The position numbers and the translations under genes were made by a program. A model generated the notes under the pieces. That model had not been told where the DNA came from. It made no database searches and saw nothing but the letters and a program-made list of their open reading frames with translations. Below, piece by piece: positions 1 to 11,145 of a stretch of DNA of 64,000 nt (position 1 is its first letter; each line of letters begins with the position of its first letter). This DNA is from Agapetus fuscipes (taxonomy: Eukaryota; Arthropoda; Insecta; Trichoptera; Glossosomatidae): positions 1,612,001 through 1,676,000 of the forward strand of contig OX637363.1 of NCBI GenBank assembly GCA_951799405.1, in the 5' to 3' direction.

Positions 1-7
1 TGTCTTT

Positions 8-590
8 TTCTTGTAAAATTCGTAAATATTATCGATCACAAGATTTATACTGCATGCGTCTATGTTCGGACTGCTCCAGGCATGGTACGTACGCGGCAAT
101 GCTGCCATTTTTCTAGAAACATTTTTACATTCGTCCGACTTTTTTTTGTACACATGGAAATGCAACTGTGAAGTAGGTACTTTGTTCTCTTTCTTACTAA
201 TGACCATTTTCGTAAGTAGCTTGAAGCATATATATGTTATTTGTATTGTCTATTTTCGTTATGGGGCTTCCACACGCTTGCCAACCCATCACAAGTCAAG
301 CGCACAGTGTGTCGTCTAGAACATGCTAGCTGGACAAAATTTTGTCTAATGGACTAATTTTGTCCAGCTAGCATGTTCTAGACGACACACTGCACACTTG
401 GCTTGTAGCTAAGCGCACAGTGTGTCGTCTAGAACATGCTAGCTGGACAAAATTAGTCCATTAGACAAATTTTTGTCCAGCCAGCATGTTCTAGACGACA
501 CACTGTGCGCTTGACTTGTGATGGGTTGGCAAGCGTGTGGAAGCCCCATTAAATTAATTTCTAGTCCACAGATATTATAAGTCAATGGTA
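8..590 (+). repeat. F repeat, interrupted by the foldback MITE at 262
   Basis: Family hallmarks in order: ATCACAAGATTTATAC, CGGACTGCTCC, GGAAATGCAACTGTGAAG, TGACCATTTTCGTAAGTAG, TCTATTTTCGTTA, then AATTTCTAGTCCACAGATAT. No coding capacity and no clear ends; probably a non-autonomous transposon. Confidence 0.7.
262..548. mobile_element. Compound foldback MITE, TSD TTA
   Basis: Ends TGGGGCTTCC...GGAAGCCCCA with TTA on each side. The whole 287 bp folds: outer arms of about 85 bp, and the block CAGTGTGTCGTCTAGAACAT occurs four times in alternating orientation. Inserted in an F repeat. TTA and the palindromic form suggest a Harbinger-type MITE. Confidence 0.9.
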
Positions 591-701
591 AACACAGTAA
601 AGTACTAGAACAGAGTGGTCAGTTTTAAAACAAATTAAATATATAAATATATTTTTTATTTAATTTTTTTGTTATTGTTAATTGTTTTTTCCTTGTTATG
701 G

Positions 702-921
702 TCCTTGAGTTATAGGCTGCTATAAAGCTGACCACCCATGCTGTAAAAAATAGTTCAGCTTGACAATTCCCCCCCTGTTTCAGGGAAGGTTGGCAACAGT
801 TACAGGGTGTATGCTAATTTGAGATCCGGGTTTTTATATTGTAAGCCCACATGCGGCATGTTTAAGCGCGAACTTATACACGTCTGCTTGTGAAAATGCA
901 TTTAATGTTAACCCTTATTTA
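702..921 (+). repeat. A repeat
   Basis: Consensus forward order for the family: TTCCTTGACTTATAGGTTGG, GCTGACCACCCAT, TGTAAAAAATGGTTCACTTT, CACCCCTGTTTCAGGGAAGG, GTTCATTTGAGGTTTGG, GCGCGAAC, then CTTTGCAACTTAGATTAGA as a short tandem tail. No coding capacity; weak box A- and box B-like strings (TGGTATGAGG, GGTTCAC) hint at a Pol III SINE. This copy is decayed and lacks the tail. Confidence 0.7.
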
Positions 922-922
922 T

Positions 923-1216
923 ATAATAATATTAGGCTGATTTATTTGGTGAGCGCTGTTTTTGGGTGTATCACACCTCAAGACCCCTCTGCGAGCTTGG
1001 TCGTCGCTGTAGAAATCACCAATTCTCAAGCAACACCCAGTTGTTGTAAGGTTGGATGGACCTTTCATTGACCGGTCTTTGGTAAAGGTTTATAAATTTT
1101 TCAACCCAGCGAAGAGCACATTTGGAAATATAAATTGTAAATTTTTGTGCTCCGCCGGGATTCGAATCCACAACCTTCCATTTACGAGTCCAAAGTGTTG
1201 CTACTGCACTACGGAC
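923..1216 (-). mobile_element. B SINE, plain tail
   Basis: B is a tRNA-derived SINE. Forward order: box A-like TAGTTCAGTGG, box B GGTTCGAATCC, a body with CTTCGCTGGGTTGAAAAATT and CCAGCCTTACAGCAACTGGG, then a tail. This copy has the plain tail (TCTTGAGGTGTGATACAC...AATAAATCAGCCTAAT) and an ATTATTAT end at its left. Confidence 0.85.
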
Positions 1217-1621
1217 CAGCCGAAAAATGTTACATACTTAGATTAGATTAGATAACTGAATTAGATTAGGATGGATTCAGCTGATTTTGATGCCTGACAT
1301 CGCATGCATCTTGCCGACATGTTTGTCATTGAAGCGCTTGATTTGTATGGATTATCTCATTCCTAAGCCCACATTTGTCCTTTGAGTGTACCGGACAGTC
1401 TCCATGACGTTGGGCATCACTATTAATCACCATGTTAGGAGACGTGAGGTCCCTGCGCACGTGGGCAGCCTCTAGGAAACTGCGCAGCTCACAAGGAAAA
1501 ACTAATATATATTAATATTCATATCGACCCACCTGTTTGCCCTACATCTAACAAATCACTAACGTATATATTGTGACGATTATTTTTGCATATCACTTTG
1601 TTTCCGGTCTGCTCATTGCCA

Positions 1622-2127
1622 TATGAAATGATGATGATGAGTTGATGACTTCTTTATAGCGCCGTTTCGTGATGTAGTCACTCAAAGGGCGTTTGTGCAA
1701 ATGATGCCAAAAATTTGCTTGTTTTCAGTGCTTTCCGGAACTTTCTATGGTCCTCTAGCTCTCTTACATGATGTGGCAGGTGGTTTCAGGCCAGAGGACC
1801 AGCAATTGCAAATGCACGCTCTCCAAACATTGTGTTAACTCTTCTTATTGGTTCTTCAATCTTTGATTTGGCTCCAGTTTCAGCCGAGCGCAGTGTTAGG
1901 CTTTTTTTGCCGAGGGTGACTGGTTTGATTAATTCAGGGAGATATTCGGGTGTTTTCCAAATAGAGCTTTGTGGACCATCGTGCACACTTTGAACTCGAT
2001 GCGCTCCGGGATACGGAGCCAGTGAAGCTTCTGGAGAAGAGGAGTAATGTGAGGAAATCTTGACTGACCAGCAATCATGCGAGCGCATGCATTGACGACC
2101 AATTGTAGCCTATTCATCTGTATGTTA
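1622..2127 (-). pseudogene. LINE C-terminal fragment (Jockey/I/R1 type)
   Basis: Two overlapping frames: MNRLQLVVNACARMIAGQSR, FPHITPLLQKLHWLRIPERI, and, after a frameshift, FGERAFAIAGPLA. The 3' region (TATAGCGCCGTTTCGTGATG) recurs at 17390. Confidence 0.75.
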
Positions 2128-2129
2128 TA

Positions 2130-2445
2130 TATAATAATAATAAACTAGATTTATATGCTCCTTTTTGTGATTTACATCACTACAAAGGCGCATGTGGGCT
2201 CTAGCGGGAAAACAGGAATGATTTGAGCATCTTCCTGAAGGCTGTCTTATCCTCCTGGACTCTCAGCCTCTCTGGCAGAGCATTCCATGCCGCAGGCCCG
2301 GCAACACGGAAAGAACGGTTCCCGAAGACTGTACTTGATTGTCTTTTCGACAGCTCTGGCAACAGACTGGCACATGACCCAGCCGACCTCAGAGGAGCTC
2401 CCCTTTCATTTAAAAATAAGATCTCCTCGTGAGTTCAACCAGATA
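2130..2445 (-). pseudogene. LINE 3' fragment
   Basis: Reverse reading includes SSGTVFGNRSFRVAGPAAWN-like and ALPERLRVQEDKTAFRKMLK-like, the AGPxxWNxLPxxxR...F block of Jockey/I LINEs. Confidence 0.6.
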
Positions 2446-2451
2446 GTCAGG

Positions 2452-2545
2452 AGCCAGATATATTATGATATCTGTATATATATCAGATATATTATGATAT
2501 CGGATATATGTGATAGGTATTATACTCGTATATTATGATATCTGT
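2452..2545. repeat. AT-rich degenerate tandem repeat
   Basis: GATATATTATGATATC recurs with variations at about 40-base spacing. Confidence 0.6.
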
Positions 2546-2927
2546 GGATTATAAATTATTTTAACAAAAATAGACATTATATACCTATCTGTTTGTTTAA
2601 AGAAGAGGAAAAAGCTCTTGCGCGGTTTGTCTATTCGCGGGTTAATACATCAGTTTGATTTTCGTATAGTTAGACAGAATGATTCATGAGCAATGGTAAT
2701 GAGAGTAGGCAACTGTTTACTCTCTGTATTGAGTGCATCGAAAATAATTTCATTTGAAACATCGCACACCTTGTGATGTATGTGAAGCTAATTCAGATAT
2801 AGATTATATTGATACGATTTTACCGGGGTTCTCTTTTAATCAAACTGCAATTATTTATTTTAACATAATTAATTTTAAACGGTTTGGTTCACAATTTACA
2901 ATAATTAAAAATCTCTGCGTATATGTT

Positions 2928-3177
2928 CTAATCTAATCTAAGTTGCAAAGATATGTTACATTGGAGATTCACATTACATGCATTTTCACAACCAGACACG
3001 TACAAGTTCGCGCTTGCACATGCCGCACGTGAACCTGCAACATAAAAACCAAACCTCAAATGGACATACACCCTGCAACTCTTGCCGTCCTCCCTGAGAC
3101 AGGGGTGACATTGGCAAAGTGAACCATTTTTACAGCATGGGTGGTCAGCCGCATACCAACCTATAAGTCAAGGAACA
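2928..3177 (-). repeat. A repeat, GATTA tail
   Basis: Full length, ends CTAATCTAATCTAAGTTGC. Confidence 0.85.
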
Positions 3178-3218
3178 TACACGACAAATTACATTTTTTA
3201 AATAAATAAATAATAATA

Positions 3219-3880
3219 TCAGTCTCTATATATAAGTACAAAAGGGAACTTTCTCGCATATTCCAGATCATTCTTAGATTTCTCGCTCACACCAGAACGC
3301 CGTTCTATGCACTACCACCATCATGGACTACTCCCAAAATGTTTTACCCACACTATCATGGTCAGCCTCATAGTGAACCATTTTTTACAGTATGAGGCTG
3401 ACCACCCATACTGTAAAAAATGGTTCACTTTGCCAATGTTACCCCTGTTTCAGGGAAGGTCGGCAAAAGTTGTGGGGCTTATGTTCATTTGAGGTTTGGA
3501 TTTTATTTGTAAGTACACATTCAGCATTTGTAAGCGCGAACTACACTTGTTGGTTTGTGGGCTTACATCTGAGAGCTTTAAATGAATATATCCTTGCAAC
3601 TTAGATTATAGATTATTATAGATCATACATGTATAGGTGCGCGCAGGCACTTTGATTTCATAGTTCCTAACACTAACACCATCACACTAGATCCAGATTG
3701 TTCTACATTTACATACTATGTATACCCTGATACCCTGATGCCCTTTGAAGTCCCTATATATAGATACAAAAGATACCTTTCTCGCATATTCCAAATCAAT
3801 CTTCGATTTCTCGCTCGCACCAGAACGCCGTTCTATGCACTACCACCATCATGGACTACTCCCAGATTGCTCTACCCACA
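3219..3880 (+). repeat. Direct repeat of a 130-base non-coding segment
   Basis: 3225-3350 and 3750-3880 share CTTTCTCGCATATTCCA, CCAGAACGCCGTTCTATGCA and CACCATCATGGACTACTCCC. A third pair of pieces (3638-3712 and 4128-4210) shares GATTTCATAGTTC and CACCATCACACTAGA. Unknown repeat, not coding. Confidence 0.6.
3388..3622 (+). repeat. A repeat, ATTATAG tail
   Basis: Starts inside at TATGAGGCTGACCACC; a partial mirror of its start lies just left (3357-3385). Confidence 0.82.
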
Positions 3881-4224
3881 CTATTGTACATGTATATGTG
3901 CGCCAGGCGCGTACATAGGGTATAGACAAATACATTTCAGAATAAAAATTATCTCCCATTCCTTTAAAATAACTCGTTTAAGATTGACTGAAGTGCTAAC
4001 GATGGCTCCAATCAAACTCAAATTTTGAATTAAAATCTCAATATCAAGCTTAAATGTGTATTTTTACCATATATTGCCTACCTATTAGGCGCATGTGCCT
4101 GTATGGGATGTACGCCGCTGATGTGCGCGCAGGTACTTCGATTTCATAGTTCGTTACACTACCACCATCACACTAGAGCCAGATTGTTATATACACTATG
4201 TATGCATGTACAGGCGCACATAGG

Positions 4225-4570
4225 TACTCCAAGTTTTTAACAATATAAATGCAACTTAGAGTATAGATATAAATATTTTTTTATTGAAGTCGCATACATG
4301 ATCAGCTGTCATTCAAATCGGAATTTCAAATTGCGCTGTTTTTTTTTGTAACCTGCCCCATTCATCAACAGTGAACCGAAATGTAAACATATGGAACGGT
4401 TGGTGATTTGTGCCTAGATAAATGGGCGTGCATGAATTATTAATGACATTCAAATTCGCAACTTCATTCACGCAATCGAGATGTTGTCATGCATTGTCTG
4501 CCAGAGCCATCGATATATAAAAACTAGACGGGCTAAGCAAGCAATCCTTAGAGAATTAGGAATGCGCTAT
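4225..4570. other. Unassigned AT-rich sequence
   Basis: No coding frame, repeat hallmark or RNA gene seen. Confidence 0.5.
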
Positions 4571-4574
4571 CCCA

Positions 4575-4820
4575 CTATAATCTATAATCTAAGTTGCTAG
4601 GATATATTCATTCAAAGATCTCAGATGTATGCCCACAAACAAACACGTGCAGTTCGCGCTTACAAAAGCTGATTGTGTACTTACAAATAAAATCCAAACC
4701 TCAAATAAACATAAGCCCTGCAACTCTTGCCGGCATTCCCTGAAACAGGGGTGACATTGGCAAAGTGAACCATTTTTTACAGTATGGGTGGTCAGCCTCA
4801 TACCAACCTATAAGTCAAGG
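4575..4820 (-). repeat. A repeat, ATTATAG tail
   Basis: Full length. Confidence 0.87.
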
Positions 4821-4972
4821 AATACCACTCATCATACAAAAATCCAAGTTCAGTCTATCGGTAACCTTCCAACTAAACAAGAACTAGAAATCAGGACATT
4901 GTAAACCGACATTGTGTAAAATAAATCTTGATAAATAAATTGCAGTTTGATTAAAAGAACCCAACTAAAATT

Positions 4973-5221
4973 TAATCCAAGTTGAAAAGATATGTAATAT
5001 TAAGGATTCACATTATATGCATTTTCACAAGCAGACACGTATAAGTTTGCTCTTGTACATGCCGCATGTGAACCTACAGAATAAAAACCCTAACTTCAAA
5101 TGAACATACATCATGTTACTCTTGCGACCTTCCCTGAAACAGGGGTGAGTGACGTTGGCAAAGTTAAGCATTTTCTACAGCATGGGTGGTCAGCCGGATA
5201 CCAACCTATAAGTCAAGGAAG
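4973..5221 (-). repeat. A repeat, decayed tail
   Basis: Full length; tail reduced to TTGGATTA read forward. Confidence 0.83.
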
Positions 5222-5437
5222 ATAATAAAAATGTGAAACCACCTTTAATGAATACCAAATCAAAATCAAAAAAGTAATTTAAAAAAAATTACATTTTTAA
5301 ATACAATTTCTTTGCGGTCTACCGCAAGAGCAAAGGAGCGAATTTTCTTACATCGACCTTTTCAAAAACATTTTGGTGGCATTTGAAATCGTAACTTTTA
5401 AATATTTATTTCACACGAAAATATTATATATATATAG

Positions 5438-5745
5438 GTACTTCGACCGGTCCGTATTCCAGGTGGTAACACTTCGGACTCGTAACTGGAAGGTTGCGGG
5501 TTCGAATCCCTGCGGAGCACAAAAAATATACCATTTATATTTTCAAATTTGCTCTTCGCTGGGTTGAAAAATTTATAAACCTTTACCAAAGACCGGTCAT
5601 CAAAAGGTCCATCCAGCCTTACAGCAACTGGGTCTTGCTTGAGAATTGGCGCTTTCTACAGCGACGACCAAGCTCGCAGAGGGCTCTTGAGGTGTGATAC
5701 ACACAAAAACAGCGTTCACCAAATAAATAAGCCTAATTTAATTTT
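5438..5745 (+). mobile_element. B SINE, plain tail
   Basis: Full length, GACCGGTCCGTATTCCAGG to AAATAAATAAGCCTAATTTA. Box B GGTTCGAATCC intact. Confidence 0.87.
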
Positions 5746-6170
5746 TATTTATTTTTTACTTCAATAGTGTGCGAAAAACATTGCGCGGCCTTCTGTCAAA
5801 ATAAAGGCCTGTTCACCGCATTACCACAGGTAGGCAAGTCATCTAAATTTAAATGGAATTACAGTAATTGCAAAAATTTATTCTTTGAATTAATTCCTTC
5901 ATCGGTTAAGGTTGGCAATTGGTTATAACATATCGTCAAATGTGATAAATATCCAAGAATTGTTGAGCCATTATAGAAATGGATACAACATCTGCTGTAT
6001 AGCCAAGAAAATGTATTAATATTAATAAAATGTACAAATATTGTACCGAAAACAAAACTGACTTGTTTATAAAAACAAAAACATGGATCTTAGAAGCCGT
6101 AAACTGAAAAAAAACAGGAGTTGTCGTTTATTTAGCAAAGAATGAATTGTTCCAAACGTCAAACAAAATC
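5746..6170. other. Unassigned AT-rich sequence
   Basis: Nothing recognised between two SINEs. Confidence 0.5.
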
Positions 6171-6173
6171 ATT

Positions 6174-6494
6174 TCTGACACCTTCGGTGGGGATCGAACC
6201 CTTGCTCTCAGTATATGTAGAATGCAAGTAATCTACCGATTGAACTATCGATCGGACTTTTTACGAGCTTGGTCGTCGCTACAAAGCGCCAATTTTCAAG
6301 CAAACCAGTTGCTGTAAGGCTGGATGGACCTTTGGTGACCGGTCATTGGTAAAGGTTTATGTATTTTTCAACTCAGGGAAGAGCATATTTGAAAACATAA
6401 ATGGTATATTTTTTGTGCTCCGCCGGGATCCGAACCCACAATCTTCCGTTTACGAGTCTAAAGTGTTATGTACCACTGGACTACGGACCGGTCT
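6174..6494 (-). mobile_element. Dimeric SINE, C part truncated
   Basis: C head (reverse of ATAGTTCAATCGGTAGATTA and GGTTCGATCC) at 6174-6258, B at 6259-6494. Confidence 0.75.
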
Positions 6495-6621
6495 CTCACG
6501 AAACGGCGCTCTAAAGAAATCTTTAGATGTGAAAATCCAAAAAGAATTAAGCTCAACAATCTCACAATCACAATCTGTAAAGATTGTTTAACTTCATTTT
6601 TCATGTCTTTCTTTAGTACGA

Positions 6622-7205
6622 TTGACTTATGATATATCGCTGCCTTAGTTCTTGTTTGCCGTATACGCCATTGAGAAAATTTTACATGAGCAATTTTTGC
6701 ATTTGTACTGGACCAATGTGTCTTATGAAAACAAGAAATTTATTTAAAAAATATTTAAAAGAAGTCTCACATTATCGAGTTTTACGGTTTTTCTTAGCTC
6801 AGATTGTGTAGAATTTGATTCATAAGACAACTGGACCGGTCCGTAGTCCGTAGTGGCAACACTTCGGACTCGTGAATGGAAGGTCGTGGATTCGGATCCC
6901 GGCGGAGCACAAAAATATACCATTTATATTTCGAATGTGCTCTTCGCTGGGTTGAAAAATTCATAAACCTTTACCAAAGACCGGTCACTGAAAGGTCCAT
7001 CCAACCTTACAACAACTGGGTCTTGCTTGAGAATTGGCGCTTTCTACAGCGACGACCAAGCTCGCAGAGGGCTCTTGAGGTTTGACACACACAAAAACAG
7101 CGCTCACCAAATAAATCATCCTAATATTATTATTATTATTAACTGCATGAAAAAGTCATATTTTACAAGATTGGCGTATACGGTAAACAAGAACTGGGGG
7201 AGCGG
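6622..7205. mobile_element. TIR element carrying a B SINE
   Basis: Ends GATATATCGCTGCCTTAGTT / AACTGGGGGAGCGGTAT with the shared TTCTTGTTTGCCGTATACGC. The B SINE at 6834-7140 interrupts it. The intact relative is at 16126-16400. Confidence 0.8.
6834..7140 (+). mobile_element. B SINE, plain tail, TSD AACTG
   Basis: 307 bp with AACTG on both sides (6829-6833, 7141-7145), ending (ATT)n. Because the empty site is known (16190-16205), this copy defines the B ends. Box B here is GATTCGGATCC, decayed. Confidence 0.9.
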
Positions 7206-7261
7206 TATGTGGACTAGATAATACATTACCGAAAATATATGTTTTCTTATTAATTATATGT

Positions 7262-7556
7262 TTCACCTTACTTGCGAAAATGTTCATTAGTAAGAAAGAG
7301 AATAAAGTACTTCACAGTTGCATTTCCATGTATCCAAAAAAATACTCGCGCGAAAATAAAAATTATCCTATAAAGTTGGTACTATTGCGAATAATAATGG
7401 CTGCCGAACCAGTCTGAGCACAACTAGAATTGACAGATAACATGGGTTTTAAATATTGCGATCGCTAAAATTGACGAATTTTAAAGGAAAAAGTCATTAC
7501 TCTAAGACATTATGGCATGTGTTATAATTGGGTGTCGAAACACAAGATGTACTTGG
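7262..7556 (-). repeat. F repeat fragment
   Basis: Reverse copy from the CGAAAATGTTCATTAGTAAG end to GTGTCGAAACACAAGATGTA, where the MITE at 7557 begins. Confidence 0.7.
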
Positions 7557-7841
7557 GGGCTGTCCATATATTACGTCATTCGCATTAAAGGGGGGGGAGT
7601 CTGGTCTGCGGATGATGGCAAATGATGTACGAGTACCAAAAGTGACGTCATTCTTGTAAATACCAATTTCTACAAAATATACAAAATATTATGTAAGTAA
7701 TATAACATTATTAATTATTAAGCTCATCCATTATTACAGCAAGAAGGGGGGGGGGTCATTAGATAATGACTATAGGATGATTGTAAGGGGGGGGGTGTCG
7801 AAAATCGGCCAAAATTGATGACGTAATTTATGGACGGCCCC
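7557..7841. mobile_element. MITE with GGGGCTGTCCATA / TATGGACGGCCCC ends
   Basis: Subterminal ATTACGTCAT and ATGACGTAATTT also mirror each other. It stands between two F pieces. A decayed right end of the same family is at 63432-63466. Confidence 0.8.
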
Positions 7842-8330
7842 TTGGTACTATTGCGAATAATAATGGCTGCCGAACCAGTCCGAACATAGCTAGAGTTGAC
7901 GATCTATAATCTAAGTTGCAAGGATATATTAATTTAAAATTCTCAAATGCATGCCCACAAACAAACACGTGTAGTTCGCGGTTACAAATGCTGAATGTGT
8001 ACTTACAAATAAAATCCAAACCTCAAATGAACATAAGCCCTACAACTTTTGCCGACCTTCCCTGACGCAAGGGTGATATTGGCAAAGTGAAACAATGCGC
8101 GTTTTAAATATTTTGATTGCTAAAATAGACGAATTATTTAAAAGGAATAGGCATTATTTTAAGACATTATGGCATGTGTTATAATTAAGTGTCGAAACAC
8201 AAGATGTATTTGGACAAAATGACTTATTTCGTAAGACTACACAACTGCAGCGTTTGACAGGGCTGAGACAAATGTGGGCTATAGTATGTATCAATGGAGT
8301 AAGTTAGTTTCTGCTCCTCCATGTAATTAC
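7842..8330 (-). repeat. F repeat, with an A repeat nested
   Basis: Reverse copy from TTGGTACTATTGCGAATAAT to TAGTTTCTGCTCCTCC; the A repeat is at 7902-8092. It faces the F copy at 8425, giving an inverted pair. Confidence 0.7.
7902..8092 (-). repeat. A repeat, 5' truncated
   Basis: Stops at GGCAAAGTGAAAC; nested in an F repeat. Confidence 0.82.
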
Positions 8331-8464
8331 TGAATGTTTAGTACCTACTTCAGTCTGCCCAATTATTCTTGAGACACACTTTTTGATTGGCTCTCTCCGC
8401 GCTGTACTCGTCCGCAGTGCATAACATTGAGGAGCAGAAACTACCTTGCTGCATTGATACATAC

Positions 8465-8878
8465 TGTTATGTAAATATTAGAATAGGTATTAGTTATAGT
8501 TATAGGAATTCTGTATTATATTGTGTGGGTAGGAATCATTGAATAAAGATACTTGAAGCATCGAGAAATAATGATCACTACGCCTTTCTGGAACTGTCTA
8601 GCGACTATAGATCTAGATTGTACTGTTTGGAAGAGTATAAGAAGGGTGCCAGTCGCTTGAACGAGTCAGTGAGTTATTATTCAAGCTCTCACAACTACAG
8701 TATTCCACGAGCTTTACAACTACATACATTGAACCAAAACCAGTGAACAGAAACCAAGTGTAATGGAATAGTCGAGAATATCTTTGTGAAAATTAATTAT
8801 TAAAAGTGTAAAATAAACAACTGTATAAGAAGACCAGTATTTTTAATTGAAAGACTGTTGAACCCTAAATTCGTAACA
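8465..8878 (+). mobile_element. Solo LTR, TGTTATG...GTAACA, TSD ATAC
   Basis: A 414-bp LTR with the usual TG...CA ends. ATAC occurs on both sides (8461-8464, 8879-8882). The uninterrupted host sequence (CATTGATACATACTATAGCC) is seen in the F repeat near 18828, which proves the insertion. No internal retrovirus-like sequence remains, so LTR-LTR recombination is likely. It contains an AATAAA (8541-8546). Confidence 0.9.
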
Positions 8879-9231
8879 ATACTATAGCCCACATTTGTCT
8901 CAGTCCTGTCAAACGTTGCAGTGGTGTAGTCATCCAAAATAAGGCCATTTTGTTCAAATACATTTTGTGTTTCGACACACTATTATGTGTAAACATGCCA
9001 TAATGTCTTAAATAACGCCTATTCTTTTAAATAATTCGTCAATTTTAGCAATCACAATATTTATAACGCGTGTTATCTGTTAACTCTAGCTGTGCTCGGA
9101 CTGGTTTGGCAGCCATTATAATTCGCTATAGAACCTACCAACTTTCTAGGAGCATTTTTAAATTCACCCAAGTTTTTTTGTACACATGGAAATGCAACTG
9201 TGAAGTTCTTTGTGCTCTTTAAAAAAAAAAA

Positions 9232-9445
9232 AACAATTAGGCTGATTTATTTGGTGAGCGCTGTTTTTGTGTGTATCACACCTCAAGAGCCCTCTGCGAG
9301 CTTGGTCGTCGCTGTAGAAAGCGCCAATTCTCAAGCAAGACCCAGTTGTTGTAAGGCTGGATGGACCTTTTGATGACCGGTCTTTGGTAAAGGTTTATGA
9401 ATTTTTCATTCCAGCGAAGAGCAAATTTGAAAAAATATATTTTCT
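9232..9445 (-). mobile_element. B SINE, head missing, plain tail
   Basis: Stops at AGCAAATTTGAAAAAATATA; the tRNA-like part is gone. Nested in an F repeat. Confidence 0.8.
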
Positions 9446-9762
9446 TAGTAATGTCCATTTTCGTAAGTAAGTTGAAACATTATATTTCTCTATGGTTTTT
9501 GTCTTGTCAATTTTGTAATTTAGTGTCCTCTTGAAAATGACGTAAGCAAGTCTAGTCCACAGATATCTTGAGTCAATGGTGCGCGGCTCCCCTGACGTCG
9601 GCAGCTTTTGAAGGTGGATCACTATTCCCGCCAAAGGTCAACGGCGCAGCGCGGCAATGCAGGTCGCGGAGGAAAGAAAGGCACGACGAAACTCGGAGTA
9701 ACAATGGGGAACCAGGATTGCAAAAACCCTGCAGTGACCAAAAATAACGATTAAAAAAACGT

Positions 9763-10535
9763 TGTCGTCATATTGTTACCGACTTTGATGTATGGAAATG
9801 AAGCATGGACAGTGAATGACAGCGAAATGAGTAAAGTATAGGTAAAGTAAGATGGATACGAAGTCTTGAGAAGCATGACAGGAAAAACCCTGAAGGATAG
9901 AGTTAGGAATGAATCGGTAAAGAAAGAAATCTGAAGTTGAAAGAGGATGTGAAAGTTAAGGTACAAAGGATTGTGATGAGATGGTTTGGACATGTGGGAA
10001 GAATGAATGATGATACCCTGACAAAGTATATATACAGAGGAAGTGTGAAAGGAAAAAGAGCTAACGAACGAGAAAAGTATTGAGTGATCAGATTGAGGAG
10101 ATTGTGAAGGAATGGGATATACAAAGTGAGAGTGTTCCTTGACTTATAGGTTGGTATGCGGCTGACCACCCATGCTGTAAAAATGGTTCACTTTGCCAAT
10201 GTCACCCCTGTCTCAGGGAAGGACGGCAAGAGTTGCAGGGTGTATGTCCATTTGAGATTTGGTTTTTATGTTGTAGGTTCACATGAGGCATGTGCAAGCG
10301 CGAACTTGTATGTGCCTGGTTGTGAGAATGCATGCAATGTGAATCTCCAATGTAACATATCATTTGCAACTTAGATTAGATTAGATTAGAGTAAAAGAAG
10401 AAAATGCATGAAAAAGGTGATGGATATGAATGAATTGAGCCTATTATGTAAGGATAGTAAGAAATGGAGGCAGCTCTACAGAGGCTCTAGCCACCTCTAG
10501 CGGAATCGCGATAGAGTTACAGTGACAGTTACAGT
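9763..10535 (+). pseudogene. RT-1-related fragment split by an A repeat
   Basis: 9763-10134 is a decayed copy (LPTLMYGNEAWTVND-like reading). An A repeat occupies 10135-10391. The LINE resumes as AGTAAAAGAAGAAAATGCAT and ends in ACAGTGACAGTTACAGT. The unsplit sequence is visible at 42175-42325. Confidence 0.75.
10135..10391 (+). repeat. A repeat, GATTA tail, inside RT-1
   Basis: Full length; host sequence continues on both sides, and the empty site is near 42177. Confidence 0.88.
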
Positions 10536-10539
10536 ATTG

Positions 10540-11140
10540 AAGTTTTTTTTTGTAAAACTGCCAAATTAACGTATTTTTAAAGTAAAACCACCTGAAAAAT
10601 AATTGTGCTAATATTTTGAGACAAACTTAGAGGGGTCTAAAAATGACTCTATTGCTTTTGACGGGTTAAAAGATCTCAAAGATCATCGCTTTGCCGGTGG
10701 AAAAGATTAAAATCCGTTTACAGGACGCAAAAATGACCTTTAACATCGGCTGTCATAAGGTTTTAAATTCCTTCCAAAAACTTAAGCACTTATCCGGTTT
10801 CTTCAGAGTTAGCACGTACAAGCCAAGTGACCATAAAACGTTTTTGTGTTGTATTTTAATTCACGAAAATATCAAATGGCTCTTTGGACGCCATAAAAGA
10901 AACGAGTAGCGCTCAAATGTGGTCATAAACGACGAAATGGTTACGAAATATCGTCCAATCAAAAAAAAAAATGGGCACCATTTTTTGAGTCTTGGCCTAT
11001 GGCCAATGAACTGTACTTAGCCATCAGGTCAAAGAAAAGAAAGAGCTAGAATTTTCCATTTCTATAATTCTTTTTAATGAAAATCTTAGAATAGTTTGTT
11101 ATTGATTGCTTAGATGGATAGCTTCCTAAGAGGTTTATGT
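10540..11140. other. Unassigned sequence
   Basis: A 72-codon frame at 10691-10909 shows no family features. Otherwise no signal. Confidence 0.4.
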
Positions 11141-11145
11141 TTGAA

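Larger units (their letters stand above)
8425..9592 (+). repeat. F repeat with a solo LTR and a B SINE nested
   Basis: Starts GAGGAGCAGAAACTACC. LTR at 8465-8878. Resumes ATACTATAGCCCACATTTGT. B fragment at 9232-9445. Ends AGATATCTTGAGTCAATGGT. Confidence 0.75.

Noticed and set aside
1230..1265. Telomeric (TTAGG)n repeats
   Set aside because: TTAGATTAGATTAG is the tail unit of the A repeat, not TTAGG.
6180..6260. Functional tRNA genes at the many GGTTCGAATCC boxes
   Set aside because: All belong to SINE heads: acceptor stems do not pair and the SINE body follows without a terminator.
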